Made by a program: the position numbers and the translations under genes. Of a stretch of DNA of 64,000 nucleotides, positions 9,554 through 19,409 are shown piece after piece. The notes below the pieces were generated by a model. It ran no database searches and had not been told where the DNA came from. It saw nothing but the letters and a program-made list of their open reading frames with translations. Numbering within the stretch: the first letter of the stretch is position 1; every line of letters starts with the position of its first letter. Source of the DNA: Neorhodopirellula pilleata (lineage in GTDB: Bacteria; Planctomycetota; Planctomycetia; Pirellulales; Pirellulaceae); contig NZ_SJPM01000003.1 in the NCBI RefSeq assembly GCF_007859915.1, positions 62,001 to 126,000 of the forward strand. The letters are read 5' to 3'.

Positions 9554-11455
9554 ATGATGTCCCCACGTGTTTTGATGTTTCCATTGGTTCTCGCCATTGC
9601 TTTCACGATCGCCGCACCGATCGGCCTGCCGCTGCACGCGACCGATTGGGTGTCGACGCAATTGATCGGCCAAACCGATGTCACACCTACCGCGGCGGTC
9701 GACTGGACTCCGGCGTTGTTTGTGGTGATCGGGATTGTCAGTGTTTTGGCGATGATCATCGGGTTGAAACTCAACGCGTTTTTGGCGTTGATTCTTTCGG
9801 CACTCGTCGTCAGCCTGCTCGTCGGTTACGACCAGGGGACCGACGCCGGAGACCGAATGAATGCCGTCGTTTCGGCGTTCGGTGGTTCCGCCGCCGGTGT
9901 GGGGATCGTCATCGCAATGGCGGCCATCATTGGCAAGTGCATGCTCGACAGCGGTTCGGCCGATCGCGTCGTGCGAACGGCGGTCAACGCGACCGGCGAA
10001 AAAAATGCATCGTTGGGTTTGATGATCAGCGGTTTCATTCTGGCCGTTCCCGTTTTCTTCGATACCGTCTTTTATTTGCTCGTGCCTCTGGCACGAAGTT
10101 TGTATCGTCGCACTAACAAGAACTACCTGCGTTATTTGATGGCGATCGCGACGGGCGGTTGCATCACTCACACGCTCGTTCCGCCGACGCCGGGGCCTTT
10201 GTTGGTGGCCGCCATTTTGGGCGTCGACATCGGCATGATGATGTTGATCGGTGCGGCGGTGGCGATCCCGGCGGCGATCGTCGGTTTGCTGTTTTCGATT
10301 TTTGTCGACAAGAAGATGACGATCGAAATGCGTCCGCTTGGTGCCAACGAAGAACGGCATCAACCGCTCGAGGAATCGAAGTTGCCTGGGTTGTTCGCGT
10401 CGCTGTTGCCGGTGTTGTTGCCGGTCGCATTGATCGGTGCGGGAACGTTGGCGACGACGCTAGCGGATCGCGAAGACCGGGCTGCGTTGTTGGTTTCGGA
10501 TGTCGAAAGCTTTGACTTGTTCGCCGATAAGTTTGCCTCGGCCACGCAGAGCTCACCCGCCGGACGGATCTTGGCAAGTGAGAACCTCAGCGACGACGAC
10601 CGCGCTCGTTTGAAAACCACCGCAACCAGCGACGAGGAACAAAGCCGAGTGGTCGAGATCGTTAACACAGCCCTGTTGGATAAGGACTTCTACGAACCGT
10701 CGGCGTTCGCGGATGTGCCGATGCCGAAGGTGACGTCGGATTTGATGAAGACCGATCAGGTGCGAATGAAACCGGTCGATCGACGACGGATGAATCGGGC
10801 ATTGCTCGACGCGGCCTATCCGGAACTCATCGCACCGCATCAATGGGACAGCCCGATGCGTCAAACGGCTCAGTCCCTGGGCCTGTGGTCGAATCCAAAT
10901 TTCGCATTGATGTTGGCCGCATTAGCCGCGATGTTGACTTTCAAAATGGTCCGATCTTTGTCGTGGCGTGAACTCGGAATCGATGTCGAGGAAGCCCTGA
11001 TGAGCGGTGGTTTGATTATCCTGATCACGGCCGCCGGCGGTGCCTTCGGAGCGATGCTCAGCCAAACCGGAATCAGCGACACGATTCAAAACTTCTTCGC
11101 CGGCAAACAAGCGGCCGGCGTCGCAGTCCTATTGTTGGCTTGGTCCATCGCCGCGGTTTTGAAAGTCGCCCAAGGCAGCAGCACGGTCGCAATGATCGTC
11201 GGAGCCGGGATGATGGCGGCAATTTTGGGCGGTACACAGCCCCCGTTCCACCTCGTCTACGTCGCGACGGCCGTCGGCAGCGGATCGCTGATGGGCAGTT
11301 GGATGAACGATAGTGGCTTTTGGGTGTTTACCAAAATGGGCGGCCTGACCGAAAGCGAGGGCTTGCGGTCCTGGACGCCGCTGTTGGCGACGCTTTCGCT
11401 GGTCAGCCTGGCCACGACGATCGTCTTGTCGTTCCTATTGCCCATGGCCGGATGA
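9554..11455 (+). CDS. GntP-family permease with large soluble insertion
   Basis: The 633-residue protein belongs to the gluconate:H+ symporter family: repeated membrane segments, GGCITHTLVPPTPGPLLVAA (the family's proline-rich signature) and KVAQGSSTVAMIVGAGMM near the end. Ordinary GntP proteins have about 450 residues. The excess is a hydrophilic stretch from about residue 305 to 440 (ADREDRAALLVSDVESFDLF to APHQWDSPMRQTAQSLG), flanked by membrane helices. It may import gluconate or another sugar acid. The gene is followed after 26 bases by the RNase R gene. Confidence 0.85.
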   Translation: MMSPRVLMFPLVLAIAFTIAAPIGLPLHATDWVSTQLIGQTDVTPTAAVDWTPALFVVIGIVSVLAMIIGLKLNAFLALILSALVVSLLVGYDQGTDAGDRMNAVVSAFGGSAAGVGIVIAMAAIIGKCMLDSGSADRVVRTAVNATGEKNASLGLMISGFILAVPVFFDTVFYLLVPLARSLYRRTNKNYLRYLMAIATGGCITHTLVPPTPGPLLVAAILGVDIGMMMLIGAAVAIPAAIVGLLFSIFVDKKMTIEMRPLGANEERHQPLEESKLPGLFASLLPVLLPVALIGAGTLATTLADREDRAALLVSDVESFDLFADKFASATQSSPAGRILASENLSDDDRARLKTTATSDEEQSRVVEIVNTALLDKDFYEPSAFADVPMPKVTSDLMKTDQVRMKPVDRRRMNRALLDAAYPELIAPHQWDSPMRQTAQSLGLWSNPNFALMLAALAAMLTFKMVRSLSWRELGIDVEEALMSGGLIILITAAGGAFGAMLSQTGISDTIQNFFAGKQAAGVAVLLLAWSIAAVLKVAQGSSTVAMIVGAGMMAAILGGTQPPFHLVYVATAVGSGSLMGSWMNDSGFWVFTKMGGLTESEGLRSWTPLLATLSLVSLATTIVLSFLLPMAG

Positions 11456-11481
11456 CCGCTTGATCGGCTATCCTTGGCCGT

Positions 11482-13800
11482 ATGCAAGTATCTCAAAATC
11501 TGACCGATCGTTTGCTTCGATGGGTCCACGCGGCGGAGTACCGCCCAAGCAAACCCAAACACATCGCCACCCACCTGAAGCTCGATCTGGATGAATATCG
11601 AGAGCTTCGCCGCGTGATCAAACAACTCGTCCTGGAGGGACGGTTGGTCTACGGCGGCAATCATTTGGTCATGGCGGCGGCCGCCGTGGGCGGGGCCAGT
11701 GACAGTATCCGAGGAAAATTCCGGCGTGCCATGGGCGGCGGATTCGGTTTCGTTCGGCCCTCGAGCGGGGGAACCGGGGTCAACGATGACGTCCCCGAAG
11801 ACATCTTCATCCCACCCGGATCGACCGGCGGGGCAATGGAAGGCGACCTCGTCGAAGTCCAAATCAGTCCCGGCCGACGGGGCGGCGTCGAGGGCGTCGT
11901 GACCGCGGTCGTCCAGCGAGAACGCCGTCAATTCACCGGCACCTTTCGAACGACCGCTATGCCGTCCGAAGACGGTTCGGTGTGGGCATCAACCGTCGAG
12001 GGTCCGGTCGTTTACTTGGACGGCGTGCATTTCGATACGCCCGTCAGCGTCGGGGACGTTCGCGGCTTGCCGCTCGTCGACGACGACAAAGTGTTTGTCG
12101 AGATCGTCGACTTCCCCGATGACCGGGGGCACGGCGGCGAAGCGGTCATCTTGGAACGACTCGGCAGCAGCAAGAATCCGTCTATCGATACCCTGACGAT
12201 CATGCGGCAGTACGGATTGCCGGACGAGTTCCCCGCTGCGGTTTTGGACGAGGCACGCGTGCGGGCGGATGAGTTCGACGAGGAAAACCCGCCCGTCGAT
12301 CGCAAAGATCTGACCGAGCTCCTGACGATCACGATCGACCCCTTCGACGCCCGTGACTTCGACGACGCGATCTCGCTACAACGCGAAGAAACCGACGACG
12401 GCGGGGTCCGTTGGCGGTTGTGGGTCCACATCGCCGACGTCAGTCATTTCGTCCATCCCGGCGGCGCGATCGACGTGGAAGCCCGACAACGGGGCACGAG
12501 CGTTTACCTGCCCGACCGCGTCATCCCGATGATTCCCGAAATCATCTCGAATCATTTGGCGTCATTGCAGCCCGAACGCCATCGGTTAGTTAAAACCGTC
12601 GAGATCGAAATGCTCGACGATTTAACCGTCACGCACACCGAAGTTCACAACGCGGTAATCCGCAGTGACAAGCGATTCAATTACGAGCAAATCGACCAAT
12701 ACTTGGCCGCTCGTGAATCGTTCGTCGAAGACTGGGGCGTGGAAATCTGCACGCTGCTCGATCACATGCATGATCTCGCGATGCGGATTCGTAAACGCAG
12801 GTTCAAAAGCGGCTCGTTGTCGATGGACATGCCCGACATCAAGTTGGAGCTCGATCGCAACGGCAAGGTCAAAGGTGCCCACTTGGTCGAGCACACCGAG
12901 AGCCACCAGATCATCGAAGAGTTCATGTTGGCGGGCAACCAAGCGGTCGCGTACTGGCTCGATACTTTGGAGCTGAACTTCCTGCACCGGATTCACGCCC
13001 CGCCGGAACGACGCAAACTGCGAATGCTCAGCGCGTTCGTCAAAGACCTCGGGATCGGGATCGAGAACATCGAGAGTCGTTTCGAGATCCAAGCGGTGCT
13101 CGATAAGGTCGCCGGCACGCCGCTGGAGAACGCGGTCAATTTTTCCGTGCTCAAGAGCATGAACAAGGCCGTTTACGGACCACACCGCGAAGGCCACTAC
13201 GCGCTCGACATGGAGCACTATTGCCACTTCACCAGCCCGATCCGACGCTACCCGGATCTCTCGGTGCACCGGTTGGTTCAAAAACTGATCGACAAGAAAT
13301 CCACCCCGGATGATTCGTTCGCCGAATTGGTCAAATTAGGGCACGAATGCAGCGACGCCGAACGCAACGCCGCGCAAGCCGAACGCGAACTGATTGAACT
13401 GAAGCTCTTGCACTTCCTTAAAAAGAAAGTCGGCGAGACGCTCGAAGCGGTGATCAGCCGAGTGTTCTCCGACGGCATCCACGCGCGATGCATCAAACTG
13501 CCCGTCGACGGATTCGTCCCGGTCACGACGCTGCCCAAGGACCAGTATCGCTTCGAACGCAACGGCCAGATGCTGATCGGTTTCAAGGAAGGCAACCGAT
13601 ACCGTCTTGGTGACCAAGTCACCGTGAAGATCGACAAAGTCGACCTGCAAGACCGCCAGCTCTACCTATCGATCATCAAGAACCACTCCGCCGGTCGCCC
13701 GTTGGGGTTGGCCGCTCGTCCGCCGAAGAAAACCGGCGTGAATTACAAAGCGAAACGAAAGCACGAACGACGGGCCAAGAAGAAAAAACGTCGACGTTAG
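11482..13800 (+). CDS. rnr: Ribonuclease R (RNase II/RNB family)
   Basis: The 772-residue protein has a winged-helix-like N-terminus (residues 5-65), cold-shock/OB domains, the RNB catalytic domain and a C-terminal S1 domain with a lysine/arginine-rich tail (KKKRRR). The catalytic aspartates lie in TIDPFDARDFDDAISL (about residues 282-297). The RNase II signature HFTSPIRRYPDLSVHRLV follows near residue 580. It degrades structured RNA 3' to 5' in the cytoplasm. It starts 26 bases after the GntP gene and could share its transcript. Length and domain order are normal for the family. Confidence 0.93.
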   Translation: MQVSQNLTDRLLRWVHAAEYRPSKPKHIATHLKLDLDEYRELRRVIKQLVLEGRLVYGGNHLVMAAAAVGGASDSIRGKFRRAMGGGFGFVRPSSGGTGVNDDVPEDIFIPPGSTGGAMEGDLVEVQISPGRRGGVEGVVTAVVQRERRQFTGTFRTTAMPSEDGSVWASTVEGPVVYLDGVHFDTPVSVGDVRGLPLVDDDKVFVEIVDFPDDRGHGGEAVILERLGSSKNPSIDTLTIMRQYGLPDEFPAAVLDEARVRADEFDEENPPVDRKDLTELLTITIDPFDARDFDDAISLQREETDDGGVRWRLWVHIADVSHFVHPGGAIDVEARQRGTSVYLPDRVIPMIPEIISNHLASLQPERHRLVKTVEIEMLDDLTVTHTEVHNAVIRSDKRFNYEQIDQYLAARESFVEDWGVEICTLLDHMHDLAMRIRKRRFKSGSLSMDMPDIKLELDRNGKVKGAHLVEHTESHQIIEEFMLAGNQAVAYWLDTLELNFLHRIHAPPERRKLRMLSAFVKDLGIGIENIESRFEIQAVLDKVAGTPLENAVNFSVLKSMNKAVYGPHREGHYALDMEHYCHFTSPIRRYPDLSVHRLVQKLIDKKSTPDDSFAELVKLGHECSDAERNAAQAERELIELKLLHFLKKKVGETLEAVISRVFSDGIHARCIKLPVDGFVPVTTLPKDQYRFERNGQMLIGFKEGNRYRLGDQVTVKIDKVDLQDRQLYLSIIKNHSAGRPLGLAARPPKKTGVNYKAKRKHERRAKKKKRRR

Positions 13801-13828
13801 TGGTCTGTCACAGCCTATTCTTCGGGTA

Positions 13829-13849
13829 GCGAAACTCGCCAAGAGTTTC
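13829..13849. repeat. Small palindrome after rnr
   Basis: GAAACTC at 13831-13837 pairs with GAGTTTC at 13843-13849 around a five-base loop. It lies 30 bases after the rnr stop and has no T-tract, so it looks like a small dispersed palindrome or an RNA-stabilising hairpin. Confidence 0.55.
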
Positions 13850-13958
13850 GGAAGCACCCCTCAATCCGCGAATCCAACTTGCGTCAACGGTACGTGTTTT
13901 GCTTTCGATTGGTTTTCGACTTGTTTTCGCTGAGTTCGCATTCAAGGCGTGTTCGATA

Positions 13959-13994
13959 GGGCAGTCCCAGCTTGCTGGTTGGCTGCCTTTTTAT
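13959..13994 (+). terminator. Probable intrinsic terminator
   Basis: GGCAG-TC-CCAGC and GCTGG-TTG-GCTGCC form a two-part stem with a two-base loop, followed by TTTTTA at 13987-13992. It would stop transcription coming from rnr before the receiver gene at 14051. Confidence 0.65.
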
Positions 13995-14050
13995 TTGGAC
14001 TCGTCGCCGAAGCAGCGTTACTCGTCGAATGACCATTTTGCTTAGCAAGG

Positions 14051-14452
14051 ATGACCCCCATGCCCACTATTCTTCTTGTGGACGACCACGATGACATTCG
14101 CGACATGTTGACCCGTCAACTCCAAAAGCACGGCTACACCGTCGTGACCGCCACCAATGGCCTCGAAGCCGTGCTTGCGACCGCTCACGCGGCGCCTTCG
14201 TTGATCCTGATGGATGTCAACATGCCGGAACTCGACGGCTATGAGGCAACGATCCAGATTCGTGAAGCCAATCCGGAGAATCGAATTCCCGTTATCGCTC
14301 TAACCGCCTACGCGTTGCCCGATGATCAAGCCAGAGCAATGGCGGCGGGGTGCGATCGATTTCAGCCCAAGCCAATCGACATGCCCAAGCTACTCGAACA
14401 GATTAGGGAATTGATCGCCAACAAGCCTCAAACTACCGATTCGCTTTCCTAG
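14051..14452 (+). CDS. Single-domain response regulator (CheY-like)
   Basis: The 133 residues form one receiver domain and nothing else. The acidic pair (VDDHDD, residues 10-14), the phospho-acceptor Asp55 in LILMDVNMPELDGYEA, the switch Thr in VIALTAY and the Lys in QPKPID are all present. There is no output domain, so it would act by binding a partner or relaying phosphate. No kinase gene is beside it. The next gene on the same strand is the catalase, about 150 bases on. The ATG at 14060 (MPTILLV) is an equally good start. Confidence 0.88.
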   Translation: MTPMPTILLVDDHDDIRDMLTRQLQKHGYTVVTATNGLEAVLATAHAAPSLILMDVNMPELDGYEATIQIREANPENRIPVIALTAYALPDDQARAMAAGCDRFQPKPIDMPKLLEQIRELIANKPQTTDSLS

Positions 14453-14506
14453 CGATAAAAGAATCCTTTGGTGCCGGCAGGAACTGTCGAAGGTGGTATG
14501 GAAAGT

Positions 14507-14526
14507 GCTTGACCGTTTCGTCAAGC
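14507..14526. repeat. Hairpin between receiver gene and catalase
   Basis: GCTTGAC at 14507-14513 pairs with GTCAAGC at 14520-14526 around a six-base loop, about 75 bases before the catalase ATG. It may be a protein-binding dyad or an mRNA leader hairpin. Confidence 0.4.
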
Positions 14527-14601
14527 GAGTACGTCTCGCGTCATCACCCAAGCATTCTGAATAATCACAGTGCTTTCCATGTCATCCAAACCTGATACAC
14601 C

Positions 14602-16689
14602 ATGGCAAAGAAATCTTCGTCGGCTCCACCGGTCGGCTCACATACCGGTAACGGTGGCGAGTTGCATCAAACCAACACTGGGCCCGGTCGTCTGACGACC
14701 AACCAAGGTTTGCCGGTCGCCGATGATCAAAACACTTTGACGGTCGGACCGCGCGGTCCGCAGTTGCTCGAAGACTTTATCCTTCGCGAAAAGATTACTC
14801 ATTTCGACCATGAGCGCATTCCTGAACGAGTCGTCCACGCGCGAGGCTATGCCGCCCATGGCTACTTTCAAGCGTATGAGTCGCACACCGAACTGACAAA
14901 AGCCGGGTTCCTACAAGACCCCTCCGTCAAAACGCCGGTGTTTTGTCGTTTTTCCACCGTCGCGGGCAGTGCCGGTTCCCATGATACGGCTCGCGATGTT
15001 CGCGGATTCTCCGTGAAGTTTTACACCGACGAAGGCAACTACGATCTTGTCGGCAACAACATCCCCGTGTTCTTCATTCACGATGCGATCAAGTTCCCCG
15101 ATTTGATTCACGCCGTCAAACCAGAGCCCGATCGCGGATTCCCTCAAGCTCAGTCAGCGCACGACACGTTTTGGGATTACGTATCGCTTAGCCCTGAATC
15201 GATGCACATGCTGATGTGGATCATGTCGGACCGAGCGATCCCACGATCATTCCGCATGATGGAAGGTTTTGGCGTTCATACCTTTCGTATGGTCAATGCG
15301 AAAGGCGAATCGAAGTTTGTCAAGTTTCATTGGCGGCCGATGCTCGGCACGTTCTCGCTAATCTGGGACGAGGCGGTCAAGATCGGTGGAGCCGACCCGG
15401 ACTTTCATCGACGCGACTTGTTCAACTCGATCGCGATGAAGAGTTTCCCGGAGTGGGAGTTGTCCGTGCAAGTTTTCACTGAAGACCAAGCGAACGGATT
15501 CGATTTCGACGTGCTGGATCCGACCAAACTCGTGCCGGAAGAGATCGTACCTTTGACGCCGCTGGGCAAGATGGTGCTCGACCGAAACGTCGATAACTTT
15601 TTTGCCGAAACCGAGCAAGTTGCATTTTGCCCGTCGCATGTGGTTCCCGGTATCGACTTCTCCAACGACCCGTTGTTGCAAGGCCGGTTGTTTTCCTACT
15701 TGGATACCCAACTATCCCGATTAGGCAGTCCTAACTTTCATCAAATTCCCGTCAATAAGCCGAAATGTCCGTTCGCAAACTTCCAACGTGACGGACACAT
15801 GCAAACGGAAGTGCCCACCGGTCGCGTCGCGAACGAACCAAACAGTCTCGACAACGGCGTCCTTCGCGAAGACCCGGCGCACGGATTCACCACTTATCCT
15901 GCCCAAGAGTCCGGTCAGAAACTTCGCATCCGCACGGAGAGTTTCGCCGATCATTATACGCAAGCACGATTGTTTTACGTTTCCATGACGGAACCAGAAA
16001 AACGTCACATCGCGGGCGGTTTTGCGTTCGAATTGGGTAAGTGTGTCGAGCCCAAAATACGCACCCGCATGTTGGGCCATTTGAACCTTATCGACCAAGA
16101 TCTAGCGAACAAGGTCGCCGAGTCGCTCGGCATGACCGGCAAGGCGGACTCCATCGAACCGGTCGTCAAGGTCAGGGAACCGAATCCCTCCCCCGCGCTC
16201 TCCCAGTACACGAAAGCTCCCAATAGTCTCGCCGGTAAGAAAATCGGTCTGCTGACAACCGACGGCGTGGATGCCAAGCTTTACAAAGCTTTGATGAAAT
16301 CGGCCAAAGCGGAGAAGGCCATCGTCGAAGTCATCACGCCAACCATTGGAAAAATTCAGACGGACAAAGGAGATGAGATAACGCCCGATCATTTCCTCAG
16401 TGGAGCTCCATCTTGTTTGTTCGATGTCGTCGTCATCGCTCCATCATCAGAAAATGCCGGCATGCTTTCGTCTCAATCCGCCGCGGTGGATTTCGTTCGC
16501 GACGCTTTTGGCCACTTGAAAATTATCGGATATATCCAGTCGGCAACGACCTTGTTCGATAAGGCCAGCGTGGCGACCGACGCGGATGAAGGTGTGATCG
16601 ATGTCACGGGAGCCAAATTAAGCCAGATGATCGACGTCGCCAAACGGCATCGAATCTGGGATCGCGAGCCAAACGTTCGTGCGTTCTGA
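14602..16689 (+). CDS. katE: Large-subunit catalase (HPII/KatE type) with DJ-1-like C-terminal domain
   Basis: The 695-residue protein splits hydrogen peroxide to water and oxygen using haem. Catalytic His79 lies in RVVHARGYAAHG, Asn152 in DLVGNNIPVFF, and the haem-ligand Tyr366 in RLFSYLDTQLSRLG; their spacing equals that of E. coli HPII (His128, Asn201, Tyr415). From about residue 530 a second domain begins (KKIGLLTTDGVDAKLY to DVVVIAPSS), the class I glutamine-amidotransferase-like fold that marks clade 2 large catalases. It lacks a signal peptide and is probably cytoplasmic. Confidence 0.95.
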   Translation: MAKKSSSAPPVGSHTGNGGELHQTNTGPGRLTTNQGLPVADDQNTLTVGPRGPQLLEDFILREKITHFDHERIPERVVHARGYAAHGYFQAYESHTELTKAGFLQDPSVKTPVFCRFSTVAGSAGSHDTARDVRGFSVKFYTDEGNYDLVGNNIPVFFIHDAIKFPDLIHAVKPEPDRGFPQAQSAHDTFWDYVSLSPESMHMLMWIMSDRAIPRSFRMMEGFGVHTFRMVNAKGESKFVKFHWRPMLGTFSLIWDEAVKIGGADPDFHRRDLFNSIAMKSFPEWELSVQVFTEDQANGFDFDVLDPTKLVPEEIVPLTPLGKMVLDRNVDNFFAETEQVAFCPSHVVPGIDFSNDPLLQGRLFSYLDTQLSRLGSPNFHQIPVNKPKCPFANFQRDGHMQTEVPTGRVANEPNSLDNGVLREDPAHGFTTYPAQESGQKLRIRTESFADHYTQARLFYVSMTEPEKRHIAGGFAFELGKCVEPKIRTRMLGHLNLIDQDLANKVAESLGMTGKADSIEPVVKVREPNPSPALSQYTKAPNSLAGKKIGLLTTDGVDAKLYKALMKSAKAEKAIVEVITPTIGKIQTDKGDEITPDHFLSGAPSCLFDVVVIAPSSENAGMLSSQSAAVDFVRDAFGHLKIIGYIQSATTLFDKASVATDADEGVIDVTGAKLSQMIDVAKRHRIWDREPNVRAF

Positions 16690-16907
16690 TCGATCCTGTT
16701 AAGTCAGACGCCAGGGATTTAGCGCGTCGAGCTGGAAAGTGCAAGGGTGACGAACGAAGCAGATCCGAATCGGTTCTTCTCAGAATTGACTAGGATGCGA
16801 CGAGAAATGAGTGAGTATGGTGTCCGCTGAGACGCCCCGAACTGTATTGAAAAGTTGTGCCCCAGTTCATTTCACCAACAACATTCTCTCAGTTCGGAGT
16901 GCTTCCC

Positions 16908-17390
16908 ATGTCAACCGTCAGCCAGCCCCGCAATCGCTCAACGAATCCCTACCAAGTCTCATCGTCCCTTCCAGGGAAAGCAGACAGCGGCACGAAACAG
17001 GCGGTAGCCGACTTTGATGAACGGCATGTTTTCTTTGCCTCTTTTTTGGCGTCGCCATTCGCCGGAGCGATGCTGATTGCTCGAAACTATCAGCGTCGCG
17101 GTGATTCCAAATCGGCCACTACCGCCCTTCTTTTCGGACTCACTGCGTCGGTCGCCTTCACGAGCGTTTCGATGATGGTGGGAGACCGTCTTCCGCCCGT
17201 CTCCGGCATTTGGATCGCGTTGGGCTATGGCATGATCATGCAACAAGTCGCGATCAAACTTTTTGGCAAGCTCGAAGAGAAGGGCAACCGGAAACCGAAC
17301 GGCAATTGGAAAGCTCTCGGAGCAGCCGCCGCCTCGTTAATGATCCTGATTCCCGGCATGATCGTTGTCTCTGCGGTTATGAACCTTTAG
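16908..17390 (+). CDS. Small hypothetical membrane protein
   Basis: The ATG at 16908 has a GGAG seven bases ahead and is preferred to the in-frame ATG at 16857. The 160-residue product has a hydrophilic N-terminus and three or four hydrophobic segments (FFASFLASPFAGAMLIA, TALLFGLTASVAFTSVSMMV, GIWIALGYGMIMQQVAI, LGAAAASLMILIPGMIVVSAV). I do not recognise the family. It follows the catalase by about 220 bases on the same strand. Confidence 0.65.
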   Translation: MSTVSQPRNRSTNPYQVSSSLPGKADSGTKQAVADFDERHVFFASFLASPFAGAMLIARNYQRRGDSKSATTALLFGLTASVAFTSVSMMVGDRLPPVSGIWIALGYGMIMQQVAIKLFGKLEEKGNRKPNGNWKALGAAAASLMILIPGMIVVSAVMNL

Positions 17391-17712
17391 TACACGCACT
17401 TAAGGCGGCTACGCCGCAAACATACAAGCCCGACGCGCAAGCGAGTGGAGTCGCTGGTATTGCGAAGTTTGGAGTGGATTCCCTCGCTTGCGCGTCGGGC
17501 TTGTATCAATTGCCGTAAAAAAACACCGAATGCAGCGATAACTGATGGAGAAACGCTTGGTGCTGACGTCTCAGCACCAAATCGAGTGAATAATCTTGCT
17601 GCGAGGGACTCGTGAATCCACAGAACTGTCTCGGGTCACCCCGAACGGCCCGTTTTGTTAGAATTGACGAATGGATCGATCCAACCGCCTAGCACCAATC
17701 TGAGAGTGAATC
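17391..17712. other. Non-coding stretch holding a long hairpin
   Basis: No gene is seen. It contains the inverted repeat at 17423-17505 and a short GCGGC/GCCGC hairpin at about 17405-17418. The last 60 bases should hold the promoter of the beta-trefoil gene. Confidence 0.6.
17423..17505. repeat. Long hairpin, 23-bp perfect arms (MITE/REP-like)
   Basis: TACAAGCCCGACGCGCAAGC plus GAG at 17423-17445 is exactly complementary to 17483-17505, with a 37-base loop that has weaker pairing. It carries no open frame. The size and shape suggest a dispersed palindromic element. Confidence 0.8.
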
Positions 17713-19398
17713 ATGAATTGTGGAGATCGCTACACATTAAGACTGCCATTGATTCTCTCGATCGCGATGCTAATTGTCCCAAGTGGTTTCACGGCGGCGC
17801 AAGAACGATATGAACTGTCAGTTCCGGGAACGGCCACGCGATCTACGGCCGAGTTGTCTGCGTCGACTCTTTCCATCACCCACCACGGTAACGTGAGTGT
17901 TTATTCACGTGACACGCGATACGATGCTTTGGGTTACCTCGGTTTTGCCAATACAACGCTGCGTCAGATCATCCGATGGCCGAGTACGGGGACGGGAACG
18001 ATGCAGATCGCTGAGATTCCCCACCTGGGATCGGCTCAGTTTCGCCCGAGTCAAATGCAGATCACTCGGGTTGCGATGCCCGTCGGAGGACTAGCTGCGG
18101 CACTTGGCGGTGGACTGGTCGACACCACACAGAATTATCGTTTGACGAACGCGTTCCTGGGATCCAATCGCTCGTTCGCGACCAGTCCGCGTGGTGCGAC
18201 ATCAATGGATCCAAGTGGCGACTTCACTGCCCAGTCCTGGCGATTCGAAGCGGTTGCAACAGAAACGTATCGAATCAAGAACGTTGCCTTGGGCGACGGC
18301 TTCTCGCTCACCGTCCATACCCGCGACCCGCGACCAACCATGGAGCCGACTGACCTTCGATCCAGTGCCCAATTATGGAGGCTCACTGCGTTGGGACCTG
18401 AGATGCGAATCACCAATGAAGCGTTCGGGGCGGGTTCGTCGCTCGACAATGATGGAGGTGGACGGAACGAACCGATTCTTGCCGCAAGCAGTAACGTGAC
18501 CGGCCAGTCGTGGACCTTTACCAAGTTGCCGACCGCCACGGGTAGTGAACTTGTGGGTAAATGGCAGGAATGCTTGATCGCCACGAATCAGCCAATGGGA
18601 ATCACGGTCGAAATTCGTAACGATCTCACTTTCCGTCAAACCGAACCGGGTAAACCAGATCGTCTTGGAACAGTTCGATTGCTAGGCGATCAACTGTCCC
18701 TGAACCACACGGGGGCAGGCCCTGAACAGTTTCTGGTGACGCTGACAGCGAACCGAATCGATTTTCGAGAATTAAGCGGCGCGACGTCCGTTTTTTTTTG
18801 GCGTCGAATGGCAACGGGAATGCCTTCGCCTAAACCGGCCGGACCGCGCCGGATTTCGCAAGAAGTGGTTGCGAATCCGCCGCTCGAACCGGTCGCGATC
18901 GAGCTAACCAACTCGCACAGCGAAGAACTATGGGTTCTCGTAAGTGACCTGAGGGATGCCACGAAATCACGCCAACTGACGATCCCTTCCGGCAAGTCGA
19001 TCTCGATGATGCTGGACCGGGATGCGGGATCGCAAGTCGTCGAAGTTTGGGAGATTCCGATCGCGGGGGGCCGGACCGTGAACGAGAATCGCGTTAGCGG
19101 TGAAACGCCACCGAAGCAACTGTACGACATCAGTGTCTATGAACTGTCCGTTCAGTCGATTTCCATTGATCGCACCGCGCGAGGTGGAGGGCGAGTCGAC
19201 GATGTCAATCGGGCACCAAAGTCATTAGGGCTGATCAAGGTTCCTGCGGGAGATCGTTTCAAAGGAGGCAAGACCGACATCTACGCGGCCGCCAAACGAC
19301 AGCAAAATCCTGGCGCGGTACGACGGATCGATCCCGCTCAGTGGCGCGGATCTTCAACGACTGATCCACTTCAAGACCTCATCTCTCCTAGCCGTTAG
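17713..19398 (+). CDS. Secreted protein with ricin-type beta-trefoil repeats
   Basis: The 561-residue protein has a signal peptide (LPLILSIAMLIVPSGFTAAQ). Between about residues 150 and 275 three QxW repeats are visible, AQSWRFEA, AQLWRLTA and GQSWTFTK, each preceded by a Y/M-R-I/L-T/K-N strand. This is the pattern of ricin B-type lectin domains, which bind carbohydrate. About residues 280-355 form a small domain of the type seen in lipocalin-like or extracellular TIGR03066 proteins (LVGKWQECL). A C-terminal domain (ELTNSHSEELWVLVSDLRD) resembles surface proteins that show an N-terminal hydrophobic patch. It is probably surface-bound or secreted, with unknown partner. Confidence 0.72.
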   Translation: MNCGDRYTLRLPLILSIAMLIVPSGFTAAQERYELSVPGTATRSTAELSASTLSITHHGNVSVYSRDTRYDALGYLGFANTTLRQIIRWPSTGTGTMQIAEIPHLGSAQFRPSQMQITRVAMPVGGLAAALGGGLVDTTQNYRLTNAFLGSNRSFATSPRGATSMDPSGDFTAQSWRFEAVATETYRIKNVALGDGFSLTVHTRDPRPTMEPTDLRSSAQLWRLTALGPEMRITNEAFGAGSSLDNDGGGRNEPILAASSNVTGQSWTFTKLPTATGSELVGKWQECLIATNQPMGITVEIRNDLTFRQTEPGKPDRLGTVRLLGDQLSLNHTGAGPEQFLVTLTANRIDFRELSGATSVFFWRRMATGMPSPKPAGPRRISQEVVANPPLEPVAIELTNSHSEELWVLVSDLRDATKSRQLTIPSGKSISMMLDRDAGSQVVEVWEIPIAGGRTVNENRVSGETPPKQLYDISVYELSVQSISIDRTARGGGRVDDVNRAPKSLGLIKVPAGDRFKGGKTDIYAAAKRQQNPGAVRRIDPAQWRGSSTTDPLQDLISPSR

Positions 19399-19409
19399 GG
19401 CTAGCATCG

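Noticed and set aside
9491..10363. Long minus-strand frame opposite the GntP gene
   Set aside because: His/Asp/Arg-rich shadow of the membrane protein's codons; no family.
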